NCBI RefSeq assembly: GCF_030238365.1
Contig: NZ_JASSOT010000066.1
Span: 109,261-173,260 of the forward strand
Origin: Lelliottia wanjuensis
GTDB lineage: Bacteria > Pseudomonadota > Gammaproteobacteria > Enterobacterales > Enterobacteriaceae
Reading direction: 5' to 3'
Length of the DNA stretch: 64,000 nt
Part shown: positions 53,136 to 62,461 of the stretch, piece by piece
Position numbering within the stretch: position 1 is the first letter of the stretch
Layout of the letters: every line of letters starts with the position of its first letter
The notes under the pieces: model-generated
What the model was told of the DNA's origin: nothing
Databases searched by the model: none
The model's input: the letters and a program-made list of their open reading frames with translations, nothing else
Program-made: the position numbers and the translations under genes

Positions 53136-54677
53136 ATGCCGATAAATGATAAGACGCCACGCCCGCAGGAGTTTGCTGCGGTCGATTTAGGTTCTAACAG
53201 CTTCCATATGGTCATCGCCCGCGAGGTCGACGGAGCCATGCAGATCATCGGGCGCCTCAAGCAGCGCGTTCATCTCGCCGATGGTCTTGACGACAAAAAT
53301 ATGCTCAGCGAAGAGGCGATGGAGCGCGGCTTAGCCTGCCTGTCGCTGTTCGCCGAACGCTTGCAGGGTTTTTCAGCGTCGAGTGTTTGCATCGTTGGAA
53401 CGCACACCCTGCGTCAGGCGCTGAACGCGCCGGAGTTTCTCAAACGCGCGGAAAAAGTGATCCCCTACCCGATTGAAATCATCTCAGGTAACGAAGAAGC
53501 GCGTCTGATTTTCATGGGTGTGGAACACACTCAGCCGGAAAAAGGCCGCAAGCTGGTGATCGACATCGGCGGTGGTTCCACTGAGCTGGTCATTGGCGAA
53601 GACTTCGAGCCGAAGCTGGTCGAGAGCCGCCGTATGGGCTGCGTCAGCTTTGCGCAGATGTATTTCCCTGGCGGCACCATAAACCGGGAAAACTTCCAGC
53701 GCGCGAAAATGGCGGCGGTGCAAAAGCTGGAATCCCTCGCCTGGCAGTATCGCATTCAGGGCTGGAACGTTGCCCTCGGAGCGTCTGGCAGTATCAAGGC
53801 AGCGCATGAAGTATTGCTGGCGATGGGCGAAAAAGACGGGATTATCACCCCGGAGCGCCTGGAGTTATTGCGCGAAGAGGTGCTGAAACATAAAAGCTTT
53901 GATGCCCTGAGCCTGCCGGGCTTGTCCGACGAGCGTAAAGCGGTGTTTGTGCCGGGCCTGGCGATCCTGTGCGGCGTCTTCGATGCGCTGGCAATCCGCG
54001 AGCTGCGCCTGTCCGACGGTGCATTGCGCGAAGGCGTACTGTACGAAATGGAAGGCCGTTTCCGTCATCAGGATATCCGCAGCCGTACCGCGCAAAGCCT
54101 GGCGAATCAGTACAACATCGACCGTGAACAGGCGAAGCGCGTTCTGGAAACCACCACGCACATTTACGAGCAGTGGGAAGCGCAGAATCCGAAGCTGGCG
54201 CATCCGCAACTGGCTGCCCTGCTGAAATGGGCAACGATGCTGCACGAAGTGGGCCTGAATATTAACCACAGCGGCATGCACCGCCACTCCGCCTATATTC
54301 TGCAAAACAGCGATCTGCCGGGCTTCAACCAGGAGCAGCAGACGATGATGGCGACCCTCGTGCGCTATCACCGTAAAGCGATCAAACTGGACGATCTGCC
54401 GCGCTTCACGCTGTTCAAGAAAAAACAGTTCCTGCCGCTGATCCAGCTGCTGCGCTTAGGCGTACTGCTGAATAACCAGCGTCAGGCGACCACCACACCG
54501 CCAACGCTGATTCTTAAAACCGACGACCATCACTGGACGCTCAGTTTCCCGCACGACTGGTTTAGCCAGAATGCGCTGGTACTGCTGGATCTCGAAAAAG
54601 AGCAGCAGTACTGGGAAGGTGTGACCGGCTGGTTGCTGAAAATTGAAGAAGAGCAGTCGCCGGACGTCGCGGCGTAA
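53136..54677 (+). CDS. ppx: Exopolyphosphatase Ppx
   Basis: Removes terminal phosphates from polyphosphate; pairs with Ppk. 513 residues as in E. coli. The actin-like ATPase fold is shown by [14 protein letters not shown] (phosphate loop) and [15 protein letters not shown]; an HD-type domain occupies the C-terminal third ([18 protein letters not shown]). ppGpp inhibits Ppx in E. coli. Confidence 0.97.
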   Translation: MPINDKTPRPQEFAAVDLGSNSFHMVIAREVDGAMQIIGRLKQRVHLADGLDDKNMLSEEAMERGLACLSLFAERLQGFSASSVCIVGTHTLRQALNAPEFLKRAEKVIPYPIEIISGNEEARLIFMGVEHTQPEKGRKLVIDIGGGSTELVIGEDFEPKLVESRRMGCVSFAQMYFPGGTINRENFQRAKMAAVQKLESLAWQYRIQGWNVALGASGSIKAAHEVLLAMGEKDGIITPERLELLREEVLKHKSFDALSLPGLSDERKAVFVPGLAILCGVFDALAIRELRLSDGALREGVLYEMEGRFRHQDIRSRTAQSLANQYNIDREQAKRVLETTTHIYEQWEAQNPKLAHPQLAALLKWATMLHEVGLNINHSGMHRHSAYILQNSDLPGFNQEQQTMMATLVRYHRKAIKLDDLPRFTLFKKKQFLPLIQLLRLGVLLNNQRQATTTPPTLILKTDDHHWTLSFPHDWFSQNALVLLDLEKEQQYWEGVTGWLLKIEEEQSPDVAA

Positions 54678-54684
54678 TGCTCTG

Positions 54685-54712
54685 TTCTCAGGCGTCGGAT
54701 GGCGCCTGAGAA
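54685..54712. terminator. Shared terminator hairpin of ppx and pdeF
   Basis: Perfect ten-base stem TTCTCAGGCG / CGCCTGAGAA with an eight-base loop, starting eight bases past the ppx stop and overlapping the last codons of pdeF. No long T run on either side, so it may depend on the convergent arrangement. Confidence 0.65.
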
Positions 54713-56925
54713 TCAATCAGTGTTTCAAGCGCCTCAGGTTTTCCAATCAAATACCCCTGCAGATAATCGATCCCCAGCGCATTCACCGCGCAGCGAATCG
54801 CTTCGCTTTCCACATACTCAGCCACCACAAGCATGTTCTTCATTCGTGCAAGATGGCACATCGACGCCACAATCTGGTAATCCAGGCTGTTGTCAGCGAT
54901 ATTGCGAATAAAGCTGCCATCAATTTTTAGCATATCGGCATCGATGCTTTTCAGGCGCGCATAGCTCGCATACCCGGTACCAAAATCATCTATGGCTACC
55001 CGGCACCCCATCTTCTGCAGCTGTTTAACAGTCTGCCTGGCGAGATCGGCATTACCAAACCCGCTGCTTTCGGTGATCTCAAAGATCATCTGCCAGGCTT
55101 CGATGCCGTACTTTTTCAGTAGCCGGTGAACGTCGAGCGGGAACTGTGACCGGCAGATGGTTGAGGACGACAGATTTACGGCAAAACGCTGCCCTGGCAA
55201 TCTGTCACGATGCTCGGCCATAAATTGCAGCGTACGTTCCAGCACCCATAAATCGACGCGCGACGACAAACCAAACTCCAGCGCCACAGGCAGGAATTTA
55301 TCCGGCGAGAGCAGCGCGCCGTTCTCCCCTGGCATGCGTATCAAAATTTCGTGGTAATGATCGCCCCGGATCCCCTGCACCCGTTGCGCCATTAATCTGA
55401 ATTCATCTTGCTCAAGTGCCCATTGCAGGCGGTTCATGATGGCAACTTTGTCTTTCAGCGTACGCTGCAGATGCATGGCGCCGCGCTGCTGAAGATTCTC
55501 AGGATGGTTAGTGGATAGCGACAAATCGGCAATGATGCTCAGCTCACCCAGCAGTAAATAGAGATGGTTCACCGGGGAGCGCACGCAGCAATAGCTCATG
55601 CCCACCTGCGGCTGCAGCGGCATTCCGTCCCAGATGAAACGAAACTCTTTGATCTTCTTGTCGAGCTCTTCAATCCGCAGCGCGTGAGATTCAGTGTTCA
55701 GCCGAATCGCCAGGTCGCAGCCCGAGAGCTGATAGACACACTCGTTCGGCTGGAGCGAACTTTTGAGCCACTCGGCCAGTTTTTGCTTGTACTGGATGCG
55801 CAGCAGCACGCCATAGTTGCGGCCCAGCACTTCGAGCTCCGGAATACGCAGCATACAGAGCGCAGACCAGGGCGATTTCGTCAGCGCCCGCGTCATTGCG
55901 CGCAGATTCGGCATGTGAACGACCGGATCGAGAAACGCCAGACGTCTTGCGTGAAGGGTGATCACGCGCTGGCGCGTGGCCAGCATCGACATGTAAATCA
56001 CTACAAAAGAGAACACCAGATAGCTGGACGAGGTGATCGCCAGCTGGATGTCGTAGCCCTGGCCCAACGGGATATAGCGGTAAAAATAGTGAATGGCGAC
56101 CATCAGCACTGGCGTCCAGATAAGAGACATCAGCTTATAGCCAAACCGCATCGCGCCCCACAGCATCAGCGGCATCAGCAACGACAACGTATAGTTAGTG
56201 CTGAAAATGGTACTGGTATCGCTCAAGGGGATCAGCAGGAGAGAGAGCAAACCGCCCAGCGCCGCGAGCCAGAGGATAAATTCCGCAACGGTCACTTTCT
56301 TGTCGATCTGCGTTCGGATCTGTGACATCAGCGCCCTTAAATAGCGCGGATGGCGGATGATCCGGATCAGCAGATAGCTCAGCGGCACGCCCGTCAGCCC
56401 ACCCACCAGCAGCCCCTGAAAATTTACCAGAGTGCGTATGGTCAGCGGGTTCAGCCCCGCCATACTCTGGCGAGTCTCGTAGATCCCAAGATAGACCGCA
56501 AACTGAAACAGCACCAAAAACAGCGCCGACGGGCACAATACCTGCCAGAAAAGTCGTAGCGCCATGAGCTTTGCATCGCCGTAGGCCACCATATTTCGCG
56601 GAGGAGAAAACACGCGGTATCCGCCCCAGCTGAGCGTCAGGGGAACGATAAAATGACAGATGACCGCCGCCGTTTCAAAAATACCGCTCGTGGAGTGATA
56701 GCGAAGAAACAGCGCCAGAATGATACCCGGAAGGGCCGACAGGCCGAAAAACAGCAATAAGGTGAGCAGGAATGCCAGCGGCATGTAATAGAGGGCAATG
56801 ATCCCGCCATTTAAGTGGGTATAGGTGCTGGCAAAACTAAATATGGGCAGAAAAATGACAGGCAAAATCAGGGGGAGCGCCCACCACCGGTCTTTGTGCT
56901 GCTTCAGGAATAATAGAGTGTTCAT
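54688..56925 (-). CDS. pdeF: Anaerobic cyclic-di-GMP phosphodiesterase PdeF (YfgF)
   Basis: A 745-residue membrane protein (E. coli 747). About eight TM segments form an N-terminal MASE1 sensor (residues 1-300), followed by a degenerate GGDEF domain (SGCDL in place of GGDEF) and an EAL domain with the signature as EIL, plus the metal/catalytic motifs EITES, DDFGTGYASY, LKIDGSFIR and AEYVES. So it should hydrolyse c-di-GMP but not make it. The start at 56925 matches the family; an earlier ATG would add 40 unrelated residues. A perfect FNR box lies upstream. Confidence 0.93.
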   Translation of the reverse strand: MNTLLFLKQHKDRWWALPLILPVIFLPIFSFASTYTHLNGGIIALYYMPLAFLLTLLLFFGLSALPGIILALFLRYHSTSGIFETAAVICHFIVPLTLSWGGYRVFSPPRNMVAYGDAKLMALRLFWQVLCPSALFLVLFQFAVYLGIYETRQSMAGLNPLTIRTLVNFQGLLVGGLTGVPLSYLLIRIIRHPRYLRALMSQIRTQIDKKVTVAEFILWLAALGGLLSLLLIPLSDTSTIFSTNYTLSLLMPLMLWGAMRFGYKLMSLIWTPVLMVAIHYFYRYIPLGQGYDIQLAITSSSYLVFSFVVIYMSMLATRQRVITLHARRLAFLDPVVHMPNLRAMTRALTKSPWSALCMLRIPELEVLGRNYGVLLRIQYKQKLAEWLKSSLQPNECVYQLSGCDLAIRLNTESHALRIEELDKKIKEFRFIWDGMPLQPQVGMSYCCVRSPVNHLYLLLGELSIIADLSLSTNHPENLQQRGAMHLQRTLKDKVAIMNRLQWALEQDEFRLMAQRVQGIRGDHYHEILIRMPGENGALLSPDKFLPVALEFGLSSRVDLWVLERTLQFMAEHRDRLPGQRFAVNLSSSTICRSQFPLDVHRLLKKYGIEAWQMIFEITESSGFGNADLARQTVKQLQKMGCRVAIDDFGTGYASYARLKSIDADMLKIDGSFIRNIADNSLDYQIVASMCHLARMKNMLVVAEYVESEAIRCAVNALGIDYLQGYLIGKPEALETLIDSQAPSDA

Positions 56926-57058
56926 AGACGCCTGGTTGAGACCGTTTGATCCTGAGGGTAGTTGCAGACAGGCATCTAACCTGACGAGCTGACGCACACC
57001 GCTTTCATAGAGAGAACATCGTGGAGGGAGGATTTTAGTGATCAATGGCGGTTGAGAA

Positions 57059-57072
57059 TTGATTTAAATCAA
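57059..57072 (-). promoter_or_regulatory. FNR box upstream of pdeF
   Basis: TTGATTTAAATCAA is a perfect FNR palindrome (TTGAT-N4-ATCAA), centred 140 bases from the pdeF start. In E. coli yfgF is reported as an anaerobic phosphodiesterase, which fits activation by FNR. It also lies 204 bases from the yfgG start, so an effect there cannot be excluded. Confidence 0.8.
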
Positions 57073-57275
57073 CGCCAGCGCATTAAAAGATCAAATATTA
57101 CAATTTTTCCTTGAGGTTTTCCGTTTTCTATCAATGCGGTAAATAATTGCATCGCTATCGATAACATCAACTAATTATTACACTGACGATTTTTTACACA
57201 CTTCGTAATTGACCCTTGACGCCCACTGTGACTTAATAGTCCCATCGCCCAAAAGGGTATGCCCAGGAAAATACA

Positions 57276-57464
57276 GTGAGTCAGGCAACGCGTATGCACA
57301 AACGACATCGATTTAACACTCGAATGACCCGCATTATCTTGCTTATCAGCTTCCTGTTTTTCTTTGGCCGCTTCGTCTATTCCTCCATCGGTGCCTGGTA
57401 CCATCATCAGGACAAAATCCAGTCTCAGCAGGTGAGTCAGCCGTTGGATGCTGCAATTCGGTAG
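57276..57464 (+). CDS. yfgG: YfgG small membrane protein
   Basis: A 62-residue protein from a GTG start at 57276 with AGGA upstream. One membrane segment (RIILLISFLFFFGRFVYSSI) sits in a basic N-terminus (RMHKRHRFNTR). It differs from E. coli YfgG mainly in the C-terminal tail. YfgG has been linked to metal tolerance in E. coli, but its mechanism is unknown. The next E. coli genes, yfgH and yfgI, are not found here. Confidence 0.88.
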   Translation: MSQATRMHKRHRFNTRMTRIILLISFLFFFGRFVYSSIGAWYHHQDKIQSQQVSQPLDAAIR

Positions 57465-57479
57465 TTTTCTCGCGTAGTA

Positions 57480-57974
57480 AATGAATCAGTTCTGTAATTC
57501 CATTGCTGTGAATTTTCTCATGGCTTAAGACGTTACCTAACTGACGATGCAGAATCGAGGTTTAACGATCTCACCGTTCGGCAGCTTTCTCGACCGCCAT
57601 GCGTGGCACGGATCATACGCTTAATGGCTTCGATACAGCCCAATCTCATCACAGATGATCACCTCCAGACCATAACCGTTAAACCTGCCATCAATTAAAT
57701 CCCGTGAGCCACTTCCTGATTCAAACGTAATCATGGGAAGTACGTGCAATGACTGCGGCGTTAATAGTGGAATATCTCGGTCCTGCGCCTACGAAAGTAT
57801 CAGGACAAACTCTTCATCGAGCACTGACATCACCTCCAGTGCCCGATCGCTTGCCGGAAATCTGACCAGACGGTTCTCCTCCACGACCCGCACAACAACC
57901 AGCGTATTCCCTGTCGTAACACTGACGCATATTAACTGATAATTATCACGCACCTGCTTTTGCAACAATGGCAC
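57480..57974 (-). pseudogene. Degenerate coding remnant of unknown family
   Basis: On the reverse strand a single reading frame runs from about 57974 to 57624, interrupted by one TAG after DEEFVLILS. It reads PLLQKQVRDNYQLICVSV and VRVVEENRLVRFPASDRALE before the stop, and MITFESGSGSRDLIDGRFNG and LEVIICDEIGLYRSH after it. Another frame beyond (LGNVLSHEKIHSNGITELIH) may continue it. Both parts have plausible protein composition. No family was recognised; it is not yfgH or yfgI. I call it a pseudogene because a single stop splits an otherwise open frame. Confidence 0.45.
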
Positions 57975-58153
57975 CTCCCTTGCTGAAACAGCCTGATATT
58001 GCGCTTGTGTGTTGTTGATTCCGGCGCAGCTTATGGCAGCGGTGTCGCCGTTTGCTTACGCATAGCTAAATTGGGAACTGGGTGTGTTCGGGGCAAGGAG
58101 GGTGGAGTGTGGATTAACAGTGGTGATTTTGGGCAGGCGGTGGTGATGGTGGG

Positions 58154-58183
58154 ACAACCCTCTGGCAAGTCAGAGGGTTTTGG
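58154..58183 (+). terminator. Terminator-like hairpin resembling that of guaA
   Basis: AACCCTCTG / CAGAGGGTT stem with a GCAAGT loop followed by TTTT. Stem and flanks repeat those of the guaA terminator at 59147 in opposite orientation. No gene clearly ends here; a 69-codon open frame starting at 57999 crosses it and was judged unlikely to be real. Confidence 0.6.
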
Positions 58184-58397
58184 GTTAACAAGAGAAAACT
58201 ATTCTTAAGCATCTCTTTAAATCGAAAATGCGACAAAGAAGCACATCGGTGATACCCGTAGGTTAATGAACATTTATATAATATATATCAACAAATTACG
58301 CATTTTCAATCGATAGCAAATTCTTTATCGCTTGAAGGTCATTCGTTCCTAACGAAGCGGTAATCACGCAAATAATTAAACAACATTATTTATTACA

Positions 58398-58691
58398 TTA
58401 TTTTTCTTGCAATTCTTTAATACGTTTCTCTTCTTCAAGTTTCCTGCGTTTCAGCCACAGGCTTAACACATTACCTTTTAGAGGGTTAACCTCCTCTGAA
58501 AAAGGTTCAAGTATTATAATTGTGAAAAAACCTATCCCAGAAACAATTGCCCCGCCGTAAAGAAAGAGCTCAACGTCCGACCTGGCAAGGTGGTAAACAC
58601 CATCAACTAGAGCAAGAGAACAAAATAAAGCATAAATAGTAAGAATAAATAATGCTGCAATACGTAGTATTTTATACATATTAAAAACCAC
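58398..58691 (-). CDS. Hypothetical small membrane protein
   Basis: A 97-residue AT-rich open frame. Two hydrophobic segments (about residues 8-28, LRIAALFILTIYALFCSLAL, and 44-60, YGGAIVSGIGFFTIIIL) precede a basic coiled tail (LWLKRRKLEEEKRIKELQEK). Topology suggests a small two-span inner-membrane protein with both ends in the cytoplasm. The start is uncertain: GTG at 58691 or ATG at 58679. No family was recognised. Low GC compared with guaA and pdeF suggests acquisition from outside. Confidence 0.6.
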   Translation of the reverse strand: MVFNMYKILRIAALFILTIYALFCSLALVDGVYHLARSDVELFLYGGAIVSGIGFFTIIILEPFSEEVNPLKGNVLSLWLKRRKLEEEKRIKELQEK

Positions 58692-58867
58692 TAATTAACT
58701 TCGGCTGTGAATGTGTCGTGAAACTAATTTGTCAGATTCCGCCAGTTGACTATGTAACATTCACGCTATACGCGATCCTTTTTGTCTATCTTGTCATTGT
58801 AACCAAGATTCCCATCTCCTAAACTCATTCAAGTTAAGGGTATTAAAAAGTAACAAGTTATTCTTTT

Positions 58868-59026
58868 ATGCGTACTAGCATAGAACAATATCCAAACTCA
58901 TTAATAGATCTAGATCTAAGATATTTTCACAACATCACAAAAATAGATATTTCTTTCGAACTTAGTTTATTCATAGAACTAATGAGCTCATTAAATACTC
59001 TTAAGCTGTTTTCAGTTACCGCATAG
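58868..59026 (+). CDS. Uncertain 52-codon open frame with leucine-rich pattern
   Basis: From ATG 58868 to TAG 59026 the frame reads MRTSIEQYPNSLIDLDLRYF, HNITKIDIS and LSSLNTLKLFSV-like segments, a spacing of Leu/Ile reminiscent of leucine-rich repeats. No convincing ribosome site (AAGTTATTCTTTT upstream). It is probably the remnant of a longer gene, or chance in AT-rich DNA. Confidence 0.25.
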   Translation: MRTSIEQYPNSLIDLDLRYFHNITKIDISFELSLFIELMSSLNTLKLFSVTA

Positions 59027-59144
59027 CTACTTAAATCATGTGCCTTGTATGACCTCAGCATTTAATTTTATTGGTGATTTCACAACAGATATGTAGTTAT
59101 ATACCTGCCATAAATATATAAAAACATAAGCGATTCAACTTGAT

Positions 59145-59176
59145 ATAAAAAACCCTCTGCCAAAGCAGAGGGTTCT
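59145..59176 (-). terminator. Rho-independent terminator of guaBA
   Basis: AACCCTCTGC / GCAGAGGGTT ten-base stem with a four-base loop and six T on the guaA strand, 20 bases beyond the guaA stop. Confidence 0.9.
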
Positions 59177-59195
59177 GTGTGACTAGAGGTGTGAT

Positions 59196-60770
59196 TTATT
59201 CCCACTCAATCGTCGCTGGTGGCTTACCGCTGATGTCATAAACGACACGGGAAATCCCGTTCACTTCGTTGATGATGCGGTTGGATACGCGGCCCAGGAA
59301 GTCGTACGGCAGGTGCGCCCAGTGGGCAGTCATGAAGTCGATGGTTTCGACAGCACGCAGGGAGACAACCCAGTCGTACTTACGGCCATCGCCCATCACG
59401 CCAACGGAGCGGACTGGCAGGAACACGGTGAACGCCTGGCTCACTTTGTTGTACAGGTCGGCTTTGTGCAGTTCTTCGATGAAGATAGCATCCGCACGAC
59501 GCAGCAGGTCGCAGTACTCTTTCTTCACTTCGCCCAGCACGCGCACGCCCAGACCTGGACCCGGGAACGGGTGACGGTACAGCATGTCGTACGGCAGACC
59601 CAGCTCCAGACCGATCTTACGCACTTCGTCTTTGAACAGCTCACGCAGTGGTTCAACCAGACCCATCTTCATTTCTTTCGGCAGGCCGCCCACGTTGTGG
59701 TGAGATTTGATGACGTGCGCTTTACCGGTTGCGGAAGCTGCGGATTCGATCACGTCAGGGTAGATGGTGCCTTGCGCCAGCCATTTCACGTCTTCCAGAC
59801 GCAGCGCCTGTTCGTCGAACACTTCAACAAACACGCGACCGATGATTTTGCGTTTGGCTTCCGGATCGTTCTCACCTGCTAATGCGGACAGGAAACGCTC
59901 TTCGCCTTCGACGTGAACGATGTTCAGACCGAAGTGGTCACCGAACATGTCCATGACCTGCTGGGCTTCGTTCAGACGCAGCAGACCGTTATCCACGAAG
60001 ACGCAGGTCAGGTTTTTGCCGATCGCGCGGTGCAGCAGCATCGCAGTGACGGAGGAGTCCACGCCGCCGGACAGGCCGAGGATGACTTTATCGTCGCCAA
60101 CCTGTTTGCGGATACGCTCAACGGCATCGTCGATGATTTTTGCTGGCGTCCACAAGGCTTCACACTGGCAAATATCGCGAACAAAGCGGTCCAGCATGCG
60201 CATACCCTGACGGGTGTGGGTCACTTCCGGGTGGAACTGCACGCCGTAGAAGCGTTTTTCTTCGTTCGCCATGATGGCAAACGGGCAGCTTTCGGTGCTG
60301 GCAACGGTCACGAAGTCGGACGGGATCGCGGTCACTTTGTCGCCGTGGCTCATCCATACGTCCAGCAGCGGTTTGCCTTCTGGGGTCAGGGAATCTTCGA
60401 TGCCGCGAACCAGGGCGCTGTCGGTCAACACTTCGACCTGCGCGTAGCCAAATTCACGCTCGTTAGAGGACTCTACATGGCCGCCCAGCTGCATCGCCAT
60501 GGTCTGCATGCCGTAGCACACGCCGAATACCGGAACGCCAGCTTCAAACACGTATTGCGGTGCGCGCGGGCTGTTATGTTCGGTGGTGCTTTCCGGGCCG
60601 CCGGAAAGGATGATGCCGCTTGGGTTGAACTCACGGATTTGTGCTTCCGTCACATCCCACGCCCACAGCTCACAGTAAACGCCGAGTTCGCGCACGCGAC
60701 GTGCCACCAGCTGTGTGTACTGAGAGCCGAAATCCAGGATAAGAATGCGATGTTTATGAATGTTTTCCAT
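59196..60770 (-). CDS. guaA: GMP synthase GuaA
   Basis: Aminates XMP to GMP with glutamine and ATP. 524 residues (E. coli 525). The class I amidotransferase domain comes first (catalytic Cys in [12 protein letters not shown], His/Glu in [11 protein letters not shown]), then the ATP-pyrophosphatase loop [18 protein letters not shown] and the dimerisation domain ending PPATIEWE. It follows guaB after a 65-base gap with a hairpin. Confidence 0.98.
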   Translation of the reverse strand: MENIHKHRILILDFGSQYTQLVARRVRELGVYCELWAWDVTEAQIREFNPSGIILSGGPESTTEHNSPRAPQYVFEAGVPVFGVCYGMQTMAMQLGGHVESSNEREFGYAQVEVLTDSALVRGIEDSLTPEGKPLLDVWMSHGDKVTAIPSDFVTVASTESCPFAIMANEEKRFYGVQFHPEVTHTRQGMRMLDRFVRDICQCEALWTPAKIIDDAVERIRKQVGDDKVILGLSGGVDSSVTAMLLHRAIGKNLTCVFVDNGLLRLNEAQQVMDMFGDHFGLNIVHVEGEERFLSALAGENDPEAKRKIIGRVFVEVFDEQALRLEDVKWLAQGTIYPDVIESAASATGKAHVIKSHHNVGGLPKEMKMGLVEPLRELFKDEVRKIGLELGLPYDMLYRHPFPGPGLGVRVLGEVKKEYCDLLRRADAIFIEELHKADLYNKVSQAFTVFLPVRSVGVMGDGRKYDWVVSLRAVETIDFMTAHWAHLPYDFLGRVSNRIINEVNGISRVVYDISGKPPATIEWE

Positions 60771-60803
60771 TATTGACGCTAATTCCGAGGCAAGTGAAAC
60801 AAA

Positions 60804-60826
60804 GCGCCCGGCATTGAGCCGGGCGC
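60804..60826. other. Intercistronic hairpin between guaB and guaA
   Basis: GCGCCCGGC / GCCGGGCGC, a perfect nine-base stem with an ATTGA loop, lies nine bases after the guaB stop. There is no T run, so RNA stability or partial termination is more likely than full termination. Confidence 0.65.
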
Positions 60827-60835
60827 GGAAACTTA

Positions 60836-62302
60836 TCAGGAGCCCAGACGGTAGTTCGGGGACTCTTTGGTGATCGTCACGTCGTGAACGTGGCTTTCCT
60901 GGATACCTGCACCGCTGATACGCACGAATTCCGCTTTAGTACGCAGCAGATCGATAGTACCACAGCCGGTCAGACCCATACAGGAACGCAGGCCGCCCAT
61001 CTGCTGGTGGATGATCTCTTTCAGACGCCCTTTGTACGCGACGCGACCTTCGATACCTTCCGGTACCAGTTTGTCAGCGGCGTTGTCGGTCTGGAAGTAA
61101 CGGTCAGAAGAGCCTTTGGACATCGCGCCCAGGGAGCCCATGCCGCGGTAAGATTTATAAGAACGACCCTGGAAGAGTTCGATTTCGCCCGGGGATTCTT
61201 CGGTACCGGCCAGCATAGAGCCCACCATCACCGCCGCTGCGCCTGCCGCGATCGCTTTCGCGATGTCGCCGGAGAAGCGGATACCGCCGTCGGCGATAAC
61301 CGGAACACCGGTGCCTTCCAGCGCTTCTACCGCGTCGGAAACCGCAGTGATCTGTGGAACGCCCACGCCGGTTACGATACGGGTAGTACAGATAGAGCCA
61401 GGACCGATACCCACTTTCACCGCGCTGCAACCGGCTTCTGCCAGGGCACGAGCGCCTGCGCCCGTTGCCACGTTACCGCCGATGATCTGCAGGTCCGGGT
61501 ATTTCGCACGGGTATCACGAATACGTTGCAGAACGCCTTCGGAGTGACCGTGTGAGGAGTCGATCAGCAGAACGTCAACGCCTGCTGCAACCAGCGCATC
61601 CACACGCTCTTCGTTGCCCGCACCTGCGCCCACTGCCGCGCCCACGCGCAGACGGCCACGCTCGTCTTTACAGGCGTTTGGTTTACGTTCTGCTTTCTGG
61701 AAATCTTTAACGGTGATCATGCCGCGCAGGTGGAAGCTGCTGTCGACAACCAGTGCTTTCTCAACGCGTTTTTCGTGCATTTTAGCCAGCACGACTTCAC
61801 GGGTTTCACCTTCACGCACGGTGACCAGACGCTCTTTCGGCGTCATGTACACGCTGACAGGCTGGTTCAGGTCGGTCACGAAACGCACGTCACGGCCGGT
61901 AATGATGCCGACCAGTTCGTTGTCTTCGGTCACAACCGGGTAGCCCGCAAAGCCATTGCGCTCGGTCAGCGCTTTCACTTCGTGCAGGGTGGTGGTTGGC
62001 AGAACGGTCTGTGGGTCGGAAACGATACCGGATTCATGTTTCTTCACGCGGCGAACTTCTTCCGCCTGACGCTCGATTGACATGTTTTTGTGAATAAAGC
62101 CGATGCCACCTTCCTGTGCCAGGGCGATAGCCAGGCGCGCTTCAGTCACGGTGTCCATTGCCGCAGAGAGCATAGGAATGTTCAGGCGAATGGTTTTCGT
62201 CAACTGCGTGCTGAGATCGGCAGTATTCGGCAGAACGGTGGAATGAGCGGGAACGAGGAGGACGTCGTCAAACGTCAGTGCTTCTTTAGCGATACGTAGC
62301 AT
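60836..62302 (-). CDS. guaB: IMP dehydrogenase GuaB
   Basis: Oxidises IMP to XMP with NAD, the committed step to [23 protein letters not shown] at 62302 gives 488 residues as in E. coli. The TIM barrel with catalytic cysteine ([17 protein letters not shown]) is split by a pair of CBS domains (about residues 95-200), and the flap has the RYFQ segment. First gene of guaBA; PurR and stringent control are expected. Confidence 0.98.
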   Translation of the reverse strand: MLRIAKEALTFDDVLLVPAHSTVLPNTADLSTQLTKTIRLNIPMLSAAMDTVTEARLAIALAQEGGIGFIHKNMSIERQAEEVRRVKKHESGIVSDPQTVLPTTTLHEVKALTERNGFAGYPVVTEDNELVGIITGRDVRFVTDLNQPVSVYMTPKERLVTVREGETREVVLAKMHEKRVEKALVVDSSFHLRGMITVKDFQKAERKPNACKDERGRLRVGAAVGAGAGNEERVDALVAAGVDVLLIDSSHGHSEGVLQRIRDTRAKYPDLQIIGGNVATGAGARALAEAGCSAVKVGIGPGSICTTRIVTGVGVPQITAVSDAVEALEGTGVPVIADGGIRFSGDIAKAIAAGAAAVMVGSMLAGTEESPGEIELFQGRSYKSYRGMGSLGAMSKGSSDRYFQTDNAADKLVPEGIEGRVAYKGRLKEIIHQQMGGLRSCMGLTGCGTIDLLRTKAEFVRISGAGIQESHVHDVTITKESPNYRLGS

Positions 62303-62343
62303 GGGCAATATCTCTGACCTGGGTGGTTAAATATTGCCGTGGC

Positions 62344-62369
62344 ATTATACAGAGCGTAACCGATTGCAT
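62344..62369 (-). promoter_or_regulatory. guaB promoter with PurR-like operator
   Basis: On the minus strand ATGCAATCGGTTACGC (62354-62369) is the E. coli-type guaB PurR site, directly upstream of a -10 TATAAT at 62344-62349. The transcription start would be about 40 bases before the guaB start codon. Confidence 0.65.
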
Positions 62370-62461
62370 CTACACTTTTTTATAAAAAATGCTTGCGATT
62401 ACCTCCGGTCGGGTTACTATCGACTGAATAACTTGCTGATTTAGAATTTGATCCCGCTCAC

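Noticed and set aside
57999..58208. 69-codon frame on the plus strand (MRLCVVDSGAAYGSG...)
   Set aside because: Runs through a terminator hairpin, has no clear ribosome site and no recognisable family; more likely chance or remnant DNA.
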